Shown piece after piece: positions 24,043-35,138 of a DNA stretch of 64,000 nt (the first letter of the stretch is position 1; each line of letters begins with the position of its first letter). A program made the position numbers and the translations under genes. The stretch lies in NCBI GenBank assembly GCA_013396995.1, contig VWZP01010949.1:485805-549804 (forward strand). The letters run 5' to 3'. Origin of the DNA: Dicaeum eximium (Eukaryota; Chordata; Aves; Passeriformes; Dicaeidae). The notes beneath the pieces are model-generated. The model made no database searches, was not told the DNA's origin, and saw only the letters and a list, made by a program, of their open reading frames with translations.

Positions 24043-27000
24043 GTCCTAATTTCTTCCTTCATTGAAACAAAATAAAAGAAAGGATATGAGAAAAAGCAGA
24101 ACACACATCCAGCCAAAGACACTTCTCAGAAAACTGAGGGTAGTATGATGGCTACACCTTACTTACATAGTTCCAGTGGTAAAAACTTCAAAACCACATC
24201 ATCTGCTTCAGAATGAAGAGATAAGGAGGTACAAAAAGGTCAGTATTAACTATCTTTTTTGTGCTATTTATGGACACACAGAAACGTTTTAAAAATAGGG
24301 CTTTGCCACAGACTGCAGGGTAATTGAAAAAGTGAGATTTTGCTAAAACACAATTAAACCTCTGCTGAACACAAGGCAGTGTGTTTTGGGAAAGAAGTCT
24401 TTTAAAAGGGAAAAGTAATACTATAAAGTTAGATTCCTCTCATGTCGTGATTTTCTACTGTGATACTCTGAGCATTCTCCACTTCAGGAGAACAGTGAAC
24501 AGTAAATATATCAATACAAATACATAAATTAAAAACAGAACTACTAGAGCAGTCTGTGATTTGGTTTCAAACAGCAAAATCTTTCAATGTGGAAAGAAAA
24601 AGGATCTGTAACACTTCGAGTACTTGACAATGTAAAATTCTATTATCAAAATGATATGTCATTTAGAAATTAAACCATATTTTGCTTTTATTATAGACTA
24701 CAAGAAAATAAGCCCTTTGTTTGAGATCAGTTCATACATTATAAAACAGATTAATGAATCCTCTTCATTCCCACCTAAAAGTTTCTCCTTTTTTTCACTG
24801 TTACTATGTGGAATCTGAGTCCTGCACCATGTATGTAGCTGGCATAGCCCCTATAGTGGCATCTATCCCAGCAGGGAGCACAAAGTCAAGGAGATGTGCC
24901 ACCTTGCATCATGCTCTGCTAGATGGCACGGTCTGCCTGGCACTAGGACAGTGCTGTGGTGTCTCTTCACTGGAGACTCAAAATACCCTCCTCACACAGG
25001 TATCACATCCATGAGGTGTCTGGGTATACCCATTGTGTAAAACCACAAGTAAGCCTCCTTTGTATTAAAAAAAGATCTTGTGCAAAATGCTGGCAGTGGA
25101 TTTTGTGGAAGCTTCAGAGTCAGTGCAGAGTTCTGTAACTCATACCAGGTCCTTGAAAGTCCCACAAAATGCCTGTCTCTGTTTTTAAACCTGATCACTG
25201 TCCAGAGAAGATGCCCTGCCCTCTGCAGAGAAGATGCACAGCTTCTGGCTCCCTTGAAGACTCTGGGGTAGCAGGGCTCAAAGCAAGTCACCCCGCATGT
25301 TAATGTTTTCTTCTTTGCTCAGAAACACCTGGAGCAATAACACCAGCTGGACAAATACAAGAGCTTTACTAAAATGTCATCATGGAAAGCCAGCCCACAC
25401 AGAGATAAATACTTAGATCAAGTCTCTCAGAGGAAATAAAGTCAAGTTAGGAGAGGAAAGGAAAGAAAAGCTGGAAAGGAGGCATAACCACTCATATTTT
25501 CTGCTGTAAAACTCAAAATCAAGATGAGTTTTATCCTCATTTAAACTTGACAGAAAGTAAATACCCCCAGAATATAATTCTGTGTGGGTACCATTCTGGG
25601 GGACATCATCTGCTATTTTAACCTGTCAGGCAACAAAGGTGAGAACTTCTAAATTTGCTTCCATAAAAAAGTTTGACATCAAAAGCAGAGAAAGTATCTT
25701 GCACAAGAGGAGGAAAACTGGGGAAAAGCTGGGGAATATATCCAGAGGAACAGTATTTGCTTGATGTAAATAACCTTTGACTTCACTAACAAAAATGAAG
25801 TGTAGGAAAAACAGTGTTGCAAAGCCACAAAACTGGTTTCCAACATTTATTTCGAATGCTTTCTTGTGTATTCAGAAATTCCTTACCATACTGATACAAA
25901 TTTGACACAGTGATGGATGGCTACAGAGGCAAGGAGTCAAGTGAAATATGATGGTTAGAAAAAAAGACTTGAGCCTCTTTTCTCTTAGGTTCTGCTAGTG
26001 ACTTCTCAGGTGATACAGGGTAGATAAATCGTTAAGCCTCTCAGTGTTCCATGTTCTTTATCAATGAACTGAAGAGACATTTCTTATGAAAAGGACAAGA
26101 GCCCAGCATTACTATCATCAATTCTCAGCCTTTGCAGCTTTGAAAGCCATAGATGCTGGACAATAAGTTCAAGTACAACTCAGAACAGCAGAATTTCATT
26201 ATGCTATGCAAGACACTTAGATATTTGTCAGAAAGGCTTTAATGTTAAGACACTGATAAAGATGCACAGCACTCTCCCATGGTACAGCCAAATTCTGCTC
26301 CAGTCATTTTCAAAGTCAGGATAAAATAAATAACAATCTTTTTAAATCAAAATAATTGCAATGCTGTACTTTACCTAACTTTCTTAAGCAACATAAGAAG
26401 CAGAATAGTATATTTCCTCCTGAGAATTGTGAGCTTTTAGTAACAGATTAATACTTCAAAATAATTAGTCCCATTTTCCCAACTAATTTAACTATTAGAT
26501 ATACTCAAATCCACATCTAGCAGATGTAGCAGTACAATGGTGGGTATTTCCCTTTTTTTAATTAAACAAATTATCTGCCAGCTATGAAACTAATGTCCCT
26601 GTGCTTCTAACTCCAGTATAATACTCAATGAGAGAATTTAAAACTTTAAGGCTTTGGATAAGGCTTTGCACTTCTGGAAAACAAATGAATGGGCCCACTC
26701 TAAGTACAATCAGACTTGCTACTACAACTGCAGCAGAGCAAAGAGCAAAAGGATTGCCTATTAAATCAAAAGTGATTGATTAAAGGCTCAAACAATTGAT
26801 TATAAAAACAGTGCAGTAGACTTGAAAGCAAAGTAGCCCCTCTACCAGCATAACCTTCACCTCCTGAATTTCCTCACACATGCAAATTGCTTCCTGATTA
26901 TAAATGAAGCTTTTCATCTATAGGGATAAATGAACTTTAGAACCAGATTTGCTTTGTGTGATTCTAAGATTTTTTTCACTGAAGTATCCCAAAATTTGCT

Positions 27001-27555
27001 TTTATATGCAACTTAGAATAAAGGAACAGTGTGGCAGGGGGGAACAAGCTTGAAGGAAACAGCAAAAATTGAAAGGTCTGCAGAGAGAAGAGTATTGATC
27101 TTGCTCTCATGCAGTCATGGAAAAGCTTCTCATTCTGCCTCTTTAAAATTGGATCAAGCCCAAGGACTGACTGAGCTTAAAAGAATGTTCCTTTTTGAAG
27201 TACCTTCACAGTAGACGGCACCAGCTTTATCATCCAAACCACCTCTCAGCCATGGCTAGGACCTCTGAATTCCAGAGAATGAAGTAGTTCACCACATCAG
27301 AGGAATAATAACACTAAAAACACCATGTTTTCACCCTCTGATGGCCAGGCATGCCATGAGCCACCATATTTCCCATAGATGCAAAGGAACCCAAATCTTA
27401 ACTGTTGCCAATCCCAGACATTCAGGTTGCCTTCTGACAGAGACTAAATCTGTCCTGATAAAATGGGAAGGCATTAAAAATAATAATTTTCATCAAGGAT
27501 AATGCAGACCTTGGAACAATCACATCTTAGACATTCTGAGCATTGTTTAAAATTA

Positions 27556-27576
27556 TCTTCTTCTTCTTCTTCTTCT
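27556..27576 (+). repeat. (TCT)7 microsatellite
   Basis: Seven perfect trinucleotide units, 21 bases. Confidence 0.95.
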
Positions 27577-28178
27577 ATTTTTAATGTAGACAAAAATCCC
27601 TAAATACATCCTTAAATTTGAAGGTTGTCAGGCCCTAGGCACATATTTACTACAAGTGTTTGCTAATCCACTTTACTTTGAGTCCCTCAATAGCAACTAC
27701 ATGTACTCTATTTCTACAGCTCATTAGAGCAAATTCTTCATAGTTTTTAAAAACCAGCCATGTCACACCAGAGAAACTGTAAATAATTTCTATGCATCCC
27801 TGAGCAGTAGGAAAACACTTCCTATGTCATCTCAGTCTCTCCACTGATTGAAAAGGATTTCCAGGCCTGTAATACGCAGAAGCTGAGACACAGCACAGAT
27901 ATTACAACTACTACCACTGTAAACAATGGAGTTAGGATTATCTGAGCAGGATAGTATGCAAAAGGATATATAGAGAACCACAAGCAATAATTCCACCATC
28001 CCTCTTTGCTAATGTGGCATTCTGACATCTTTTCCCAGTGTATTCTTAGTGATTCTCACTGTAAATTATATTTTTGTGCCTTTTCTCAATGTAGTAATAT
28101 TGCCTATATAAAGCATATGTATTTATTTTCTGTAAAGAAAAGAATGGATAACATGACTCTTTCTTTGAAAAGATCTGA

Positions 28179-28221
28179 CTACATTAACTCAGGTTAATGT
28201 AGATTATTAACTCAAGTTAAT
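28179..28221. repeat. Twin palindromes built on GTTAAT
   Basis: The first palindrome has 10-bp perfect arms, CTACATTAAC (28,179-28,188) and GTTAATGTAG (28,193-28,202), with a 4-base loop TCAG. Three bases on, ATTAACT (28,206-28,212) and AGTTAAT (28,215-28,221) form a second palindrome with a 2-base loop. The GTTAAT half-site is the core bound by HNF1-type homeodomain proteins, but the spacing does not match their usual 13-bp site. Confidence 0.8.
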
Positions 28222-29527
28222 TTGATAACCTTCACATATACAGATATACTCAACTTTTCACTGAAAACTCATTATGATATCACTAGTTAGACATTTGGAT
28301 TTTTGGTTTAGCATTACAGACCTCTAAGCAGTGTTTAAATAACAATTCTGAGAAAGAAAAATGATTTTAAGTAAAAATAGCTGAAGTGGTACTTTTTCCT
28401 CTGCACCCATACTTGAATATTTCTAGCTCTAAACTAACTTCCTTAAAATGCAGATAATGTTTCACTAGGTTTTGAAAAATTCCACCTAATAAATACTGCC
28501 TAATGCTTATACTGCACTTCATCAGTTGAATTCTCTTCTGACACAAATGCTGAACAGGTCCACAAAACCACCAGACAGCGAATCACTTCTTACCTCATTT
28601 CGGTTTTTAGTGTAGGCTTAGGGTAATGTTCATTATTCCATTATATACAATATATTTAGATTCTGCTTTATATTTCTTTTACTGCTTGCTCTTCCACTTC
28701 CTAGAGTTTAAAACTTTGTTTATTTACAAGAATATTTTTGTTTTAAAAAGTAATATGAACTCTTTTCAATCCTATTTTCTAATGCTTCAGAAGAGCATGA
28801 AAGAAATAAGAAGACGTCTGAAGCACCACCTTTGTCTCACAACAATACACAAAGCAATCTGGAAAACTCCACTGTACATCAAATATGTTTCATACAATTA
28901 AATATTTGAGTTTCCCAAAGGGAAGGGAAATGGCCAGCTTACAACCTGGTTTTGACTCATATTTTCTTTCTGAAACCAAATGAGATGCTGGGTGGCAGAG
29001 GTCTTTCTTGAAGGACAGGGTTTTGCCATATATGTATTTATAAAGGTGTCCACTCATAAGGAAGTCTCCTTACACAGGTTTCCTATACACGTACTCAAAC
29101 ACTGATGATGCTGAATACTTCACAGGACTTAACTTTATTCTGTTGGCTCAGACACCTAGGAAACAGCAGAATCAACCCTGAACCTCTTTTTGACATCACT
29201 CTTTGAACAATACAGGAGACATGGAGAAAATATGAAGTCAGAAAAGAGTAAGAAGACCTTTACATTTTTTGACCAGTGGCATTAATTATTTTCTTTGAAA
29301 TATTGAGACTGCAGGTGATGAAGAAAGTGTAAAGAAAGAGCATGAAACAGAGCTGTGGACAGAGGCAAAGGAAATAAGAGACTTTTCATTTCCAGGCCTT
29401 CCTATGACATGGATGATAACAAGGTTCAGGCAGAAAGTTCATTTTGGTGTGGGTAGAAAAACCTTTCTTTTTTAAAAGAACAAATAAGAGCAGCAGTGGG
29501 CACTGAGATAAAGCAAAGAATAAGAGT

Positions 29528-29557
29528 TTGCCTTGCCTTGCCCTGCCTTGCCTTGCC
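29528..29557 (+). repeat. (TTGCC)6 pentanucleotide microsatellite
   Basis: Six tandem TTGCC units with one T-to-C change in the fourth, 30 bases in total. Confidence 0.95.
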
Positions 29558-31791
29558 AGCATTAACCCTGGCACAAGACCCATAGCAGTAGTAGAGACAG
29601 AACTTCAACCACCCGCAGAATCCCAACTGAACCCTCTTGCCCCATCTTCCTTTAAATCCATCAGTAAATACAAAAGTACACAAAACATTCCGAGATTCCT
29701 AGCATAAAGAAACCCAAAACTCTCCAGAAGTTGGACTTGATGATTGTTGTGATTCCAACTCAGGATATTCTGTTATTCTTTAAAATAGACTTGCAGCTGA
29801 GATAGCAAACTGAGTGAGGAAAGAACAAAGACAGCCCCAGGACTCTGAACATTTCTTCATTGACCACTCAGGTGCAATTTCTAAACAGGGGCAGTGCAAG
29901 GAAGTCCAAAACCAGAACCATGTCATGTGTGTTTTTCCCTGCTGGCAGCCATTCTGAGAGTTTTACAGTGGACAGGAAGAAACTGTACCACATGTGTATA
30001 CTACAGAAAAAACAGGAGATCCCACATGGCAGATTTCTTGTGGGGCCACACCTTATGGTCTTCCTCTATTCCCCTCGAATCTGTCTTCCACATGAGTCCA
30101 GATTTTAAAACAGGCACCATCACATCTGAAGGACATTTCATTTCTGTTTGAAGGTAGCTTGTAGAAAGGGTGCATTTTCCTAGGCTTGAGGGAGTACATC
30201 CATCTCGGGAAGCAATTGACTGATACTTTGATTCACAAGATCCCTGACTGATTTTCAGGATAAATACCAGTGGAGTCTGCAGCAGGTCCTGCACTCCTAC
30301 TGCTGCAGAGCACAGTGCTGAAGACCAGGAATAACACAGATGGACATGCAGCAATGCTAAGGAGAGGGAACTGTATGTGTAATCCAAATCATATAGTTCC
30401 TATAAGGCTCCAGCTCTTGAAACAAATACTGAGGAGGTTATGAACACCCATCTTCTCAAATTCAGTTTATTTTAATCCTGCTGGAGTTAACATTTTTGTT
30501 CTACAGTTTACTATGCGTACCACTTCAAACTGCTCATCAAAACACTGTCATGGATTTCCTGACTTTCTTCAGTGAATTGTTCAAAGGAGTCCTTCCTGCC
30601 AATTCTCAGTTGCTTGCTGCTGTGTGGGCTCCTGGAAGGCCAAGAAATGGACACTTAACAGTACTGCAATCAAAGAGGAAGAAATCTCCCTTGCTAACAG
30701 TGTGCTGCCATAGTGCAGTTAACACCTCTCAACAACAAAGTCCTTGGAAGAATGCTAGAACGATTTGGGGTTTTCTCCTGTTAAAAAGGATTCCTAAATC
30801 TAGGCATCATTTGAGGATGACATTCTGAGGTTTGCCTGCATAAAAGCAAATTTCCTCTCTCTGCATTATTCCTTTTCCAAAATGCGAGCTCTGTCCCAGA
30901 CTGTAGGCAAGCATTTTCTAGAGTTGAGCCCTAGGTGACACTCAGGGATATACAGTAAAGTAACACAGAGCACTGACAGTCTTTTAACCCCTAGATTAGA
31001 CCTGTTCAACATCTTTGTCCGAAGAACCAAAGGATGTAAAGAAAGACAAACCTAAAGGAAACAATTTTTTTACTAACACAAAGAATTTGACATTTTAAAC
31101 ATGAATAAAACTTATTCTTACTTTATTCTCAGATCTGCAACAGTCTACCAATGAATATTTATTATGCTACCATTTTGATGTATGACAACAGCTGGCAACA
31201 CCTCTTTTGAGAACTGCTGTACATTGCTTTGAGGCAAGAAGTTCTGCTTGAAGGCCTTTCAAGGCTTTGTCTAAAAAGAATTAAAAGGCAGTTCTGCTAC
31301 TAAAATTTCACAAGAACTAAGAGCCAAAAATTCCTTTCAGTAAACAAATAAATGATTCCAAGAAAGAGGAGACATCAAAATTACCATGTTTTTTATCTAC
31401 TGCCTTACATTTGCACAGCAGCCTACAGGGACCCACTTTGCAAGACACGACTTACTTTCTCTCCAGCTCATCTCATTTTCTTCTGATATGAATTTTTTTC
31501 TCTGCCTGGGGAGTGTTCAGCACTCTGCAAAAGGCTCTGTAACATCTGCTGTAGTTCTTTATAATTACGTTTCCTCGTGCTGATATTTTAGGTCTCATTC
31601 TTTAGGTTTGGACTGAAAGCTGGAGGTCAGTTCTTGCAGTTTTTAATTATTTCCTTTCATGAAAGATAAAGGAAGACATGTCCCTCTGATTTTATCATTA
31701 CTGACAAATCTTTCCTCAGCCCTTTCTTTGTTCTTAATATTTTGCACATTCTTAAATGAGCCTGAATCATTTGTGCTGGCAGGCTTGCACA

Positions 31792-31804
31792 AACACACAC
31801 ACAC
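31792..31804 (+). repeat. Short (AC)n tract
   Basis: Six to seven AC units, followed shortly by another CA-rich piece (CACACAGACA near 31,812). Confidence 0.8.
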
Positions 31805-32317
31805 TCTCCCCCACACAGACACCTCACAGATAAGATCTCTCTTTTTGAATCTTAGCTTCAGACATTTTAAGCTACACTTCACAGACTTTGCTTTTAATAT
31901 TTAATTTGCCTGGAAATCATTAATGTACTAAACCAATAATTTTTACTGGTTCAAGTAATAAGTGTTTTAAGTTTCTGCTGTAAAAAAGTCTAGACAAAAG
32001 TCCTGGGTGATAAATCACACAGAGGAAGATCTCTGTTTTGTTGTAAATTACCATTGTACATGTTTCTCATCTTTCATCAAGTAGATTTTTTTACTCATTA
32101 TGAAATATCCCCCCAAAAGTACACATTTAGAATTATTTAGCTATGATTATACAATACATCTTAATTCACTGGCAAGAGCTCAGCTGGGAAATGTTCTTAC
32201 ATAATGCATGCAATAGAGACCCTTACAGAACAACATGGACTATGATTGAATAGTAGTGGTAATTCTGCTTGGAGATAAAATCAGATGATCCAGCCATGCT
32301 GGAATTGCCAAACTCAC

Positions 32318-32384
32318 CTTTGCACCACCAAGCACCTGCCTGAGAGCTGCTGTGGGCGGTATGTCCTCAGAAGGTTTACAGGGA
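32318..32384 (-). other. Exon-like segment (67 nt) with strong splice signals
   Basis: On the minus strand the segment is preceded by a pyrimidine-rich acceptor (CCTTGTTGTCTTCAG) and ends in AAAG followed by the near-consensus donor GTGAGTTT. Two of the three frames are open; the frame that starts with a complete codon meets TAA at the third codon. It is therefore not a simple continuation of the 33,280-33,411 segment upstream on this strand, whose frame ends on a codon boundary. It could be an untranslated or noncoding exon, an exon joined to a different upstream exon, or chance. No product recognised. Confidence 0.2.
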
Positions 32385-33279
32385 CTGAAGACAACAAGGA
32401 GCTGGAGATGGAAAAGGGATGAAGGATTTGGGAATGCCACAACACATATGAGCACCAATATAAACCCCAAAGATATTGAGATGGGCATCTGAAAGCAAGG
32501 TAGGATGCTACATGCAAGCACTTGAACATATGGTCAAACAGAAATTACAGTCTGTGTTTACATGCCTTTGATGTGATCAGATAATAATTAGGATGAGTTT
32601 CAGTTCAGAATTCAAGTCCTTGATACTAGTTATATTTAGGACCATGTACATGGTCCATAGTTACATATTTAATGTACATTTCTGTTTTCAAACACTGTAC
32701 TAGTGCCCATGCAATTGAAAGGCCAGACCTCAAGCAGCAGATTCCTGTTTGAAAACAGCAGGCTGTTTTAGGTGTTTTGATGAGTTTTAAGAATGAATTG
32801 AGCTGCACAGGCCATTCAGCTGGCACCACAGAAGATCTCCGTAATGCTCAGGTGTGCCCAGCCCTCAAAGGTTACCATCACCAAGGCATTTAAGGACCCC
32901 CCAGAGAAGAAGCAAGGGCTGCAGACAGATGTGATTTGAAGAGTGAACAACTGGTTTTGACAGGGCTAACCACTGAAGGAGCAGCACAAGCACTATGTAA
33001 ACATGCTGGGATTTGGCCACCACCAGGTAAGAGCCCAGCAGTGTGCAAACTGTAACATTCATAAAAGATGGAAAGAAAAATGATATGGCAAAGGACATTG
33101 TTGGGCAGATTAAATTAAATTATCCAGAGGCAAACTATAAAGTTAACTGCCTATGATGCCTATAATTGCTAGCTGGCATCCCTGAAGTGCATATTCACAG
33201 CCAACACTACACTTGCTATTTAGGTTGTTGAAATGCGTTTGAGAGAAAGAGGAAATGTCCAAGTTGCCCAAAAGCTCAC

Positions 33280-33411
33280 CTTCATGAACTCCGTGTAACC
33301 ATCCAGATTTAGAGGGAAGTTGCTGACTATTCTCCCAGTGTTACTGATGACCTGATTAGTGATCCAAGGGCAAGTGTCACAGTGCATGGATTTCATGGGG
33401 ATAGCAGAGAC
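33280..33411 (-). CDS. Candidate internal coding exon, 44 codons, gene unknown
   Basis: Seen: on the minus strand a perfect branch-point heptamer TACTAAC (plus-strand 33,438-33,444, branch A 27 bases from the AG) is followed by a pyrimidine-rich stretch and TAG at 33,412-33,414. Then comes an exon of exactly 132 nt (44 codons) ending ATGAAG before the donor GTGAGC at 33,279-33,274. Only one frame is open and it is phase 0 at both ends; the other two hit stops within 6-11 codons. The peptide begins VSAIPMK, has a CDTCPW motif at residues 11-16 and ends LDGYTEFMK. The two closely spaced cysteines could be a disulfide or metal pair. I do not recognise the family. Inference: part of a long-intron minus-strand gene, perhaps joined to 35,003-35,138 and 44,994-45,193. 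Chance co-occurrence of signals remains possible. Confidence 0.4.
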
Positions 33412-34282
33412 CTACGCGAGGGCAAGAGAAGGAAAGCGTTAGTATATATGGTACACATAGGACCATTAATTTTCAGTGATCTTTCAAAAAAACCCTGTTG
33501 TTTTAACAGTAAGTATTTCAGAGTTTTTCTCCCCTTTTCCGCGGAAGCAGGCATTTGAAAACTTTATTGCAGCCTGACTACTTTCTCCTGGATTAGTTAA
33601 ACACTTTAGTAAACACTTGACTTTTCACGGCCAACTTGCCAGGTGATACGAAATTTTTTAAAAAATAATTTACAAATAACCGAGATTAAAAATACTTTCA
33701 AAAATTGCAAAGAAAGAGAAAGTAGAAACAGTGTGGGATGTTCTACTAATTTTATGCAAATGTGAAATCAATTTAATCACCAACGAATTACAAAGGAACC
33801 CAGTCAAGGTTAAGAGGAAATACAAAGCTCAGTTTAACAGTTCATGTCTGACTGGTGTATTGTTAATCCTATACATTCCATAGGCTTTCTAAAAAATGTG
33901 ACTTTCCTTGGAATTCTTAAATACAGTTTAAATACCTTTTAAAAGAATGTTTTTCTTCACCAAGTGTCATCATTTAAGAATGGTGCTTCCCAGTTTAGTT
34001 CTCCCACTGAGATTTTCCAAACCACACTGCTACTCTCTCCCTCCCCCTTCCCTCTCTTCAATTCCCACCCCAACACACGTGACCAGAGATGAGAATTGGA
34101 GGCACAAAAGGTGAAGATCATGAGTTGAGATAAGAAGAACAATTTACTGGAAACAGCAATGAGATAAGACTATGAATAGTAACAGCAATAATATTAATAA
34201 CAAAAGTACACAAACGGAGAGAATTACTCACACACAAAAATGCTCACTGCAGATCCTGGGACAATGAACAGGAAATGGAACC

Positions 34283-34310
34283 AGGACATGTCTGAAAGGA
34301 CATGTCTGAA
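34283..34310 (+). repeat. 14-bp tandem duplication
   Basis: AGGACATGTCTGAA occurs twice without a gap. Confidence 0.9.
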
Positions 34311-35002
34311 AGATAGATGTTTTCAATTTCCTTAGTGTGAGGCAAGGAGAAGAGCTGTAGACTTTATTAAATTGAACTTACTGTCACCTTTCTCATTGCC
34401 TGAGGAGCACCAGAGAGTTCATGAAGAAGTAACATGGGAGGCAGGAAAAAATATTAATTGACTTATGTGTAATATACTGGGAACTTAACATGGCCTTTGC
34501 AGAATCCCTTCAATACCTTTGCAAAGAAGAAAAAAAAAAAAAAAGCTTTGGAGAGGACTATTTTCCTGGTATCTTTTATTTTCTATCTATTCTGTAATTT
34601 GGAAGGCAACCTGAACAAGAAGAAAATAAAAACATGAGGACTTCAAAAATTTTACCTTAAAATGTGGTCAATGTTAATCTTGTATCTTGCATCACACAAT
34701 CTTGTATAAAAGATCGCCTTCAGAAAATACAATTTTCTCATTAAAAGAAAACGAAATACAGGTAAGCATTGAATATTCTCTGCACTAAACATTACTAACA
34801 TAAAGCTTAGACATGTTTTATGTAAAATCCATGTGAAAAACTGAGGTGCAAAAAGCTCCCTTGTCTTCAAAACTGAATTCACAGTCATCTTTAAAGGTAC
34901 CAAGGCTTAACAACCGTATGTGTTGTTTTGCACCTTCTACTGCATTTTATCTTTGCACCTTCTATGCGCTATTTTATGCCCACAGTGAACACTCTCACTT
35001 AC

Positions 35003-35138
35003 CTTAGTACTGGCTTCCAAAAATGTGGCTGGTTCCCACCAGCGACCCAGTTTGGGCCTTCTCCTTTTCCACCCAAGCACTTGCAAAGCTTGGTAAGGAG
35101 CAGCTGTCACGTGCTGCTGCGATGGCAGTCGCCCATAC
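35003..35138 (-). CDS. Candidate internal coding exon, weak acceptor
   Basis: Seen: a very strong minus-strand donor, AAG followed by GTAAGTGAG (plus-strand 35,002 downwards), closes an open frame of 45 codons plus one leading base. The nearest upstream AG giving an open exon is CCCTCAG at 35,139-35,140, but the sequence before it is purine-rich, so the acceptor is weak. Length is 136 nt. The peptide is basic in the middle (GWKRRRPKLGRWW) and not recognised. The local sequence is richer in GC and CpG than its surroundings. Its leading single base and in-frame end match the phases of the candidates at 44,994-45,193 (ends with two bases over) and 33,280-33,411 (starts on a codon boundary). Phase agreement is suggestive only. 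Confidence 0.22.

Larger units (their letters stand above)
24043..32317. other. Noncoding AT-rich stretch with small simple repeats
   Basis: Apart from the small repeats and palindromes listed separately, I see no gene, repeat-family copy or RNA. Open frames are all below about 130 codons and lack recognisable protein features. Confidence 0.5.

Noticed and set aside
32893..33029. Plus-strand segment ending at a strong donor (CACCAG/GTAAGAG) with an open frame
   Set aside because: The only usable acceptor (GGACCCCCCAG) is poor, and it opposes the better-supported minus-strand exon nearby.
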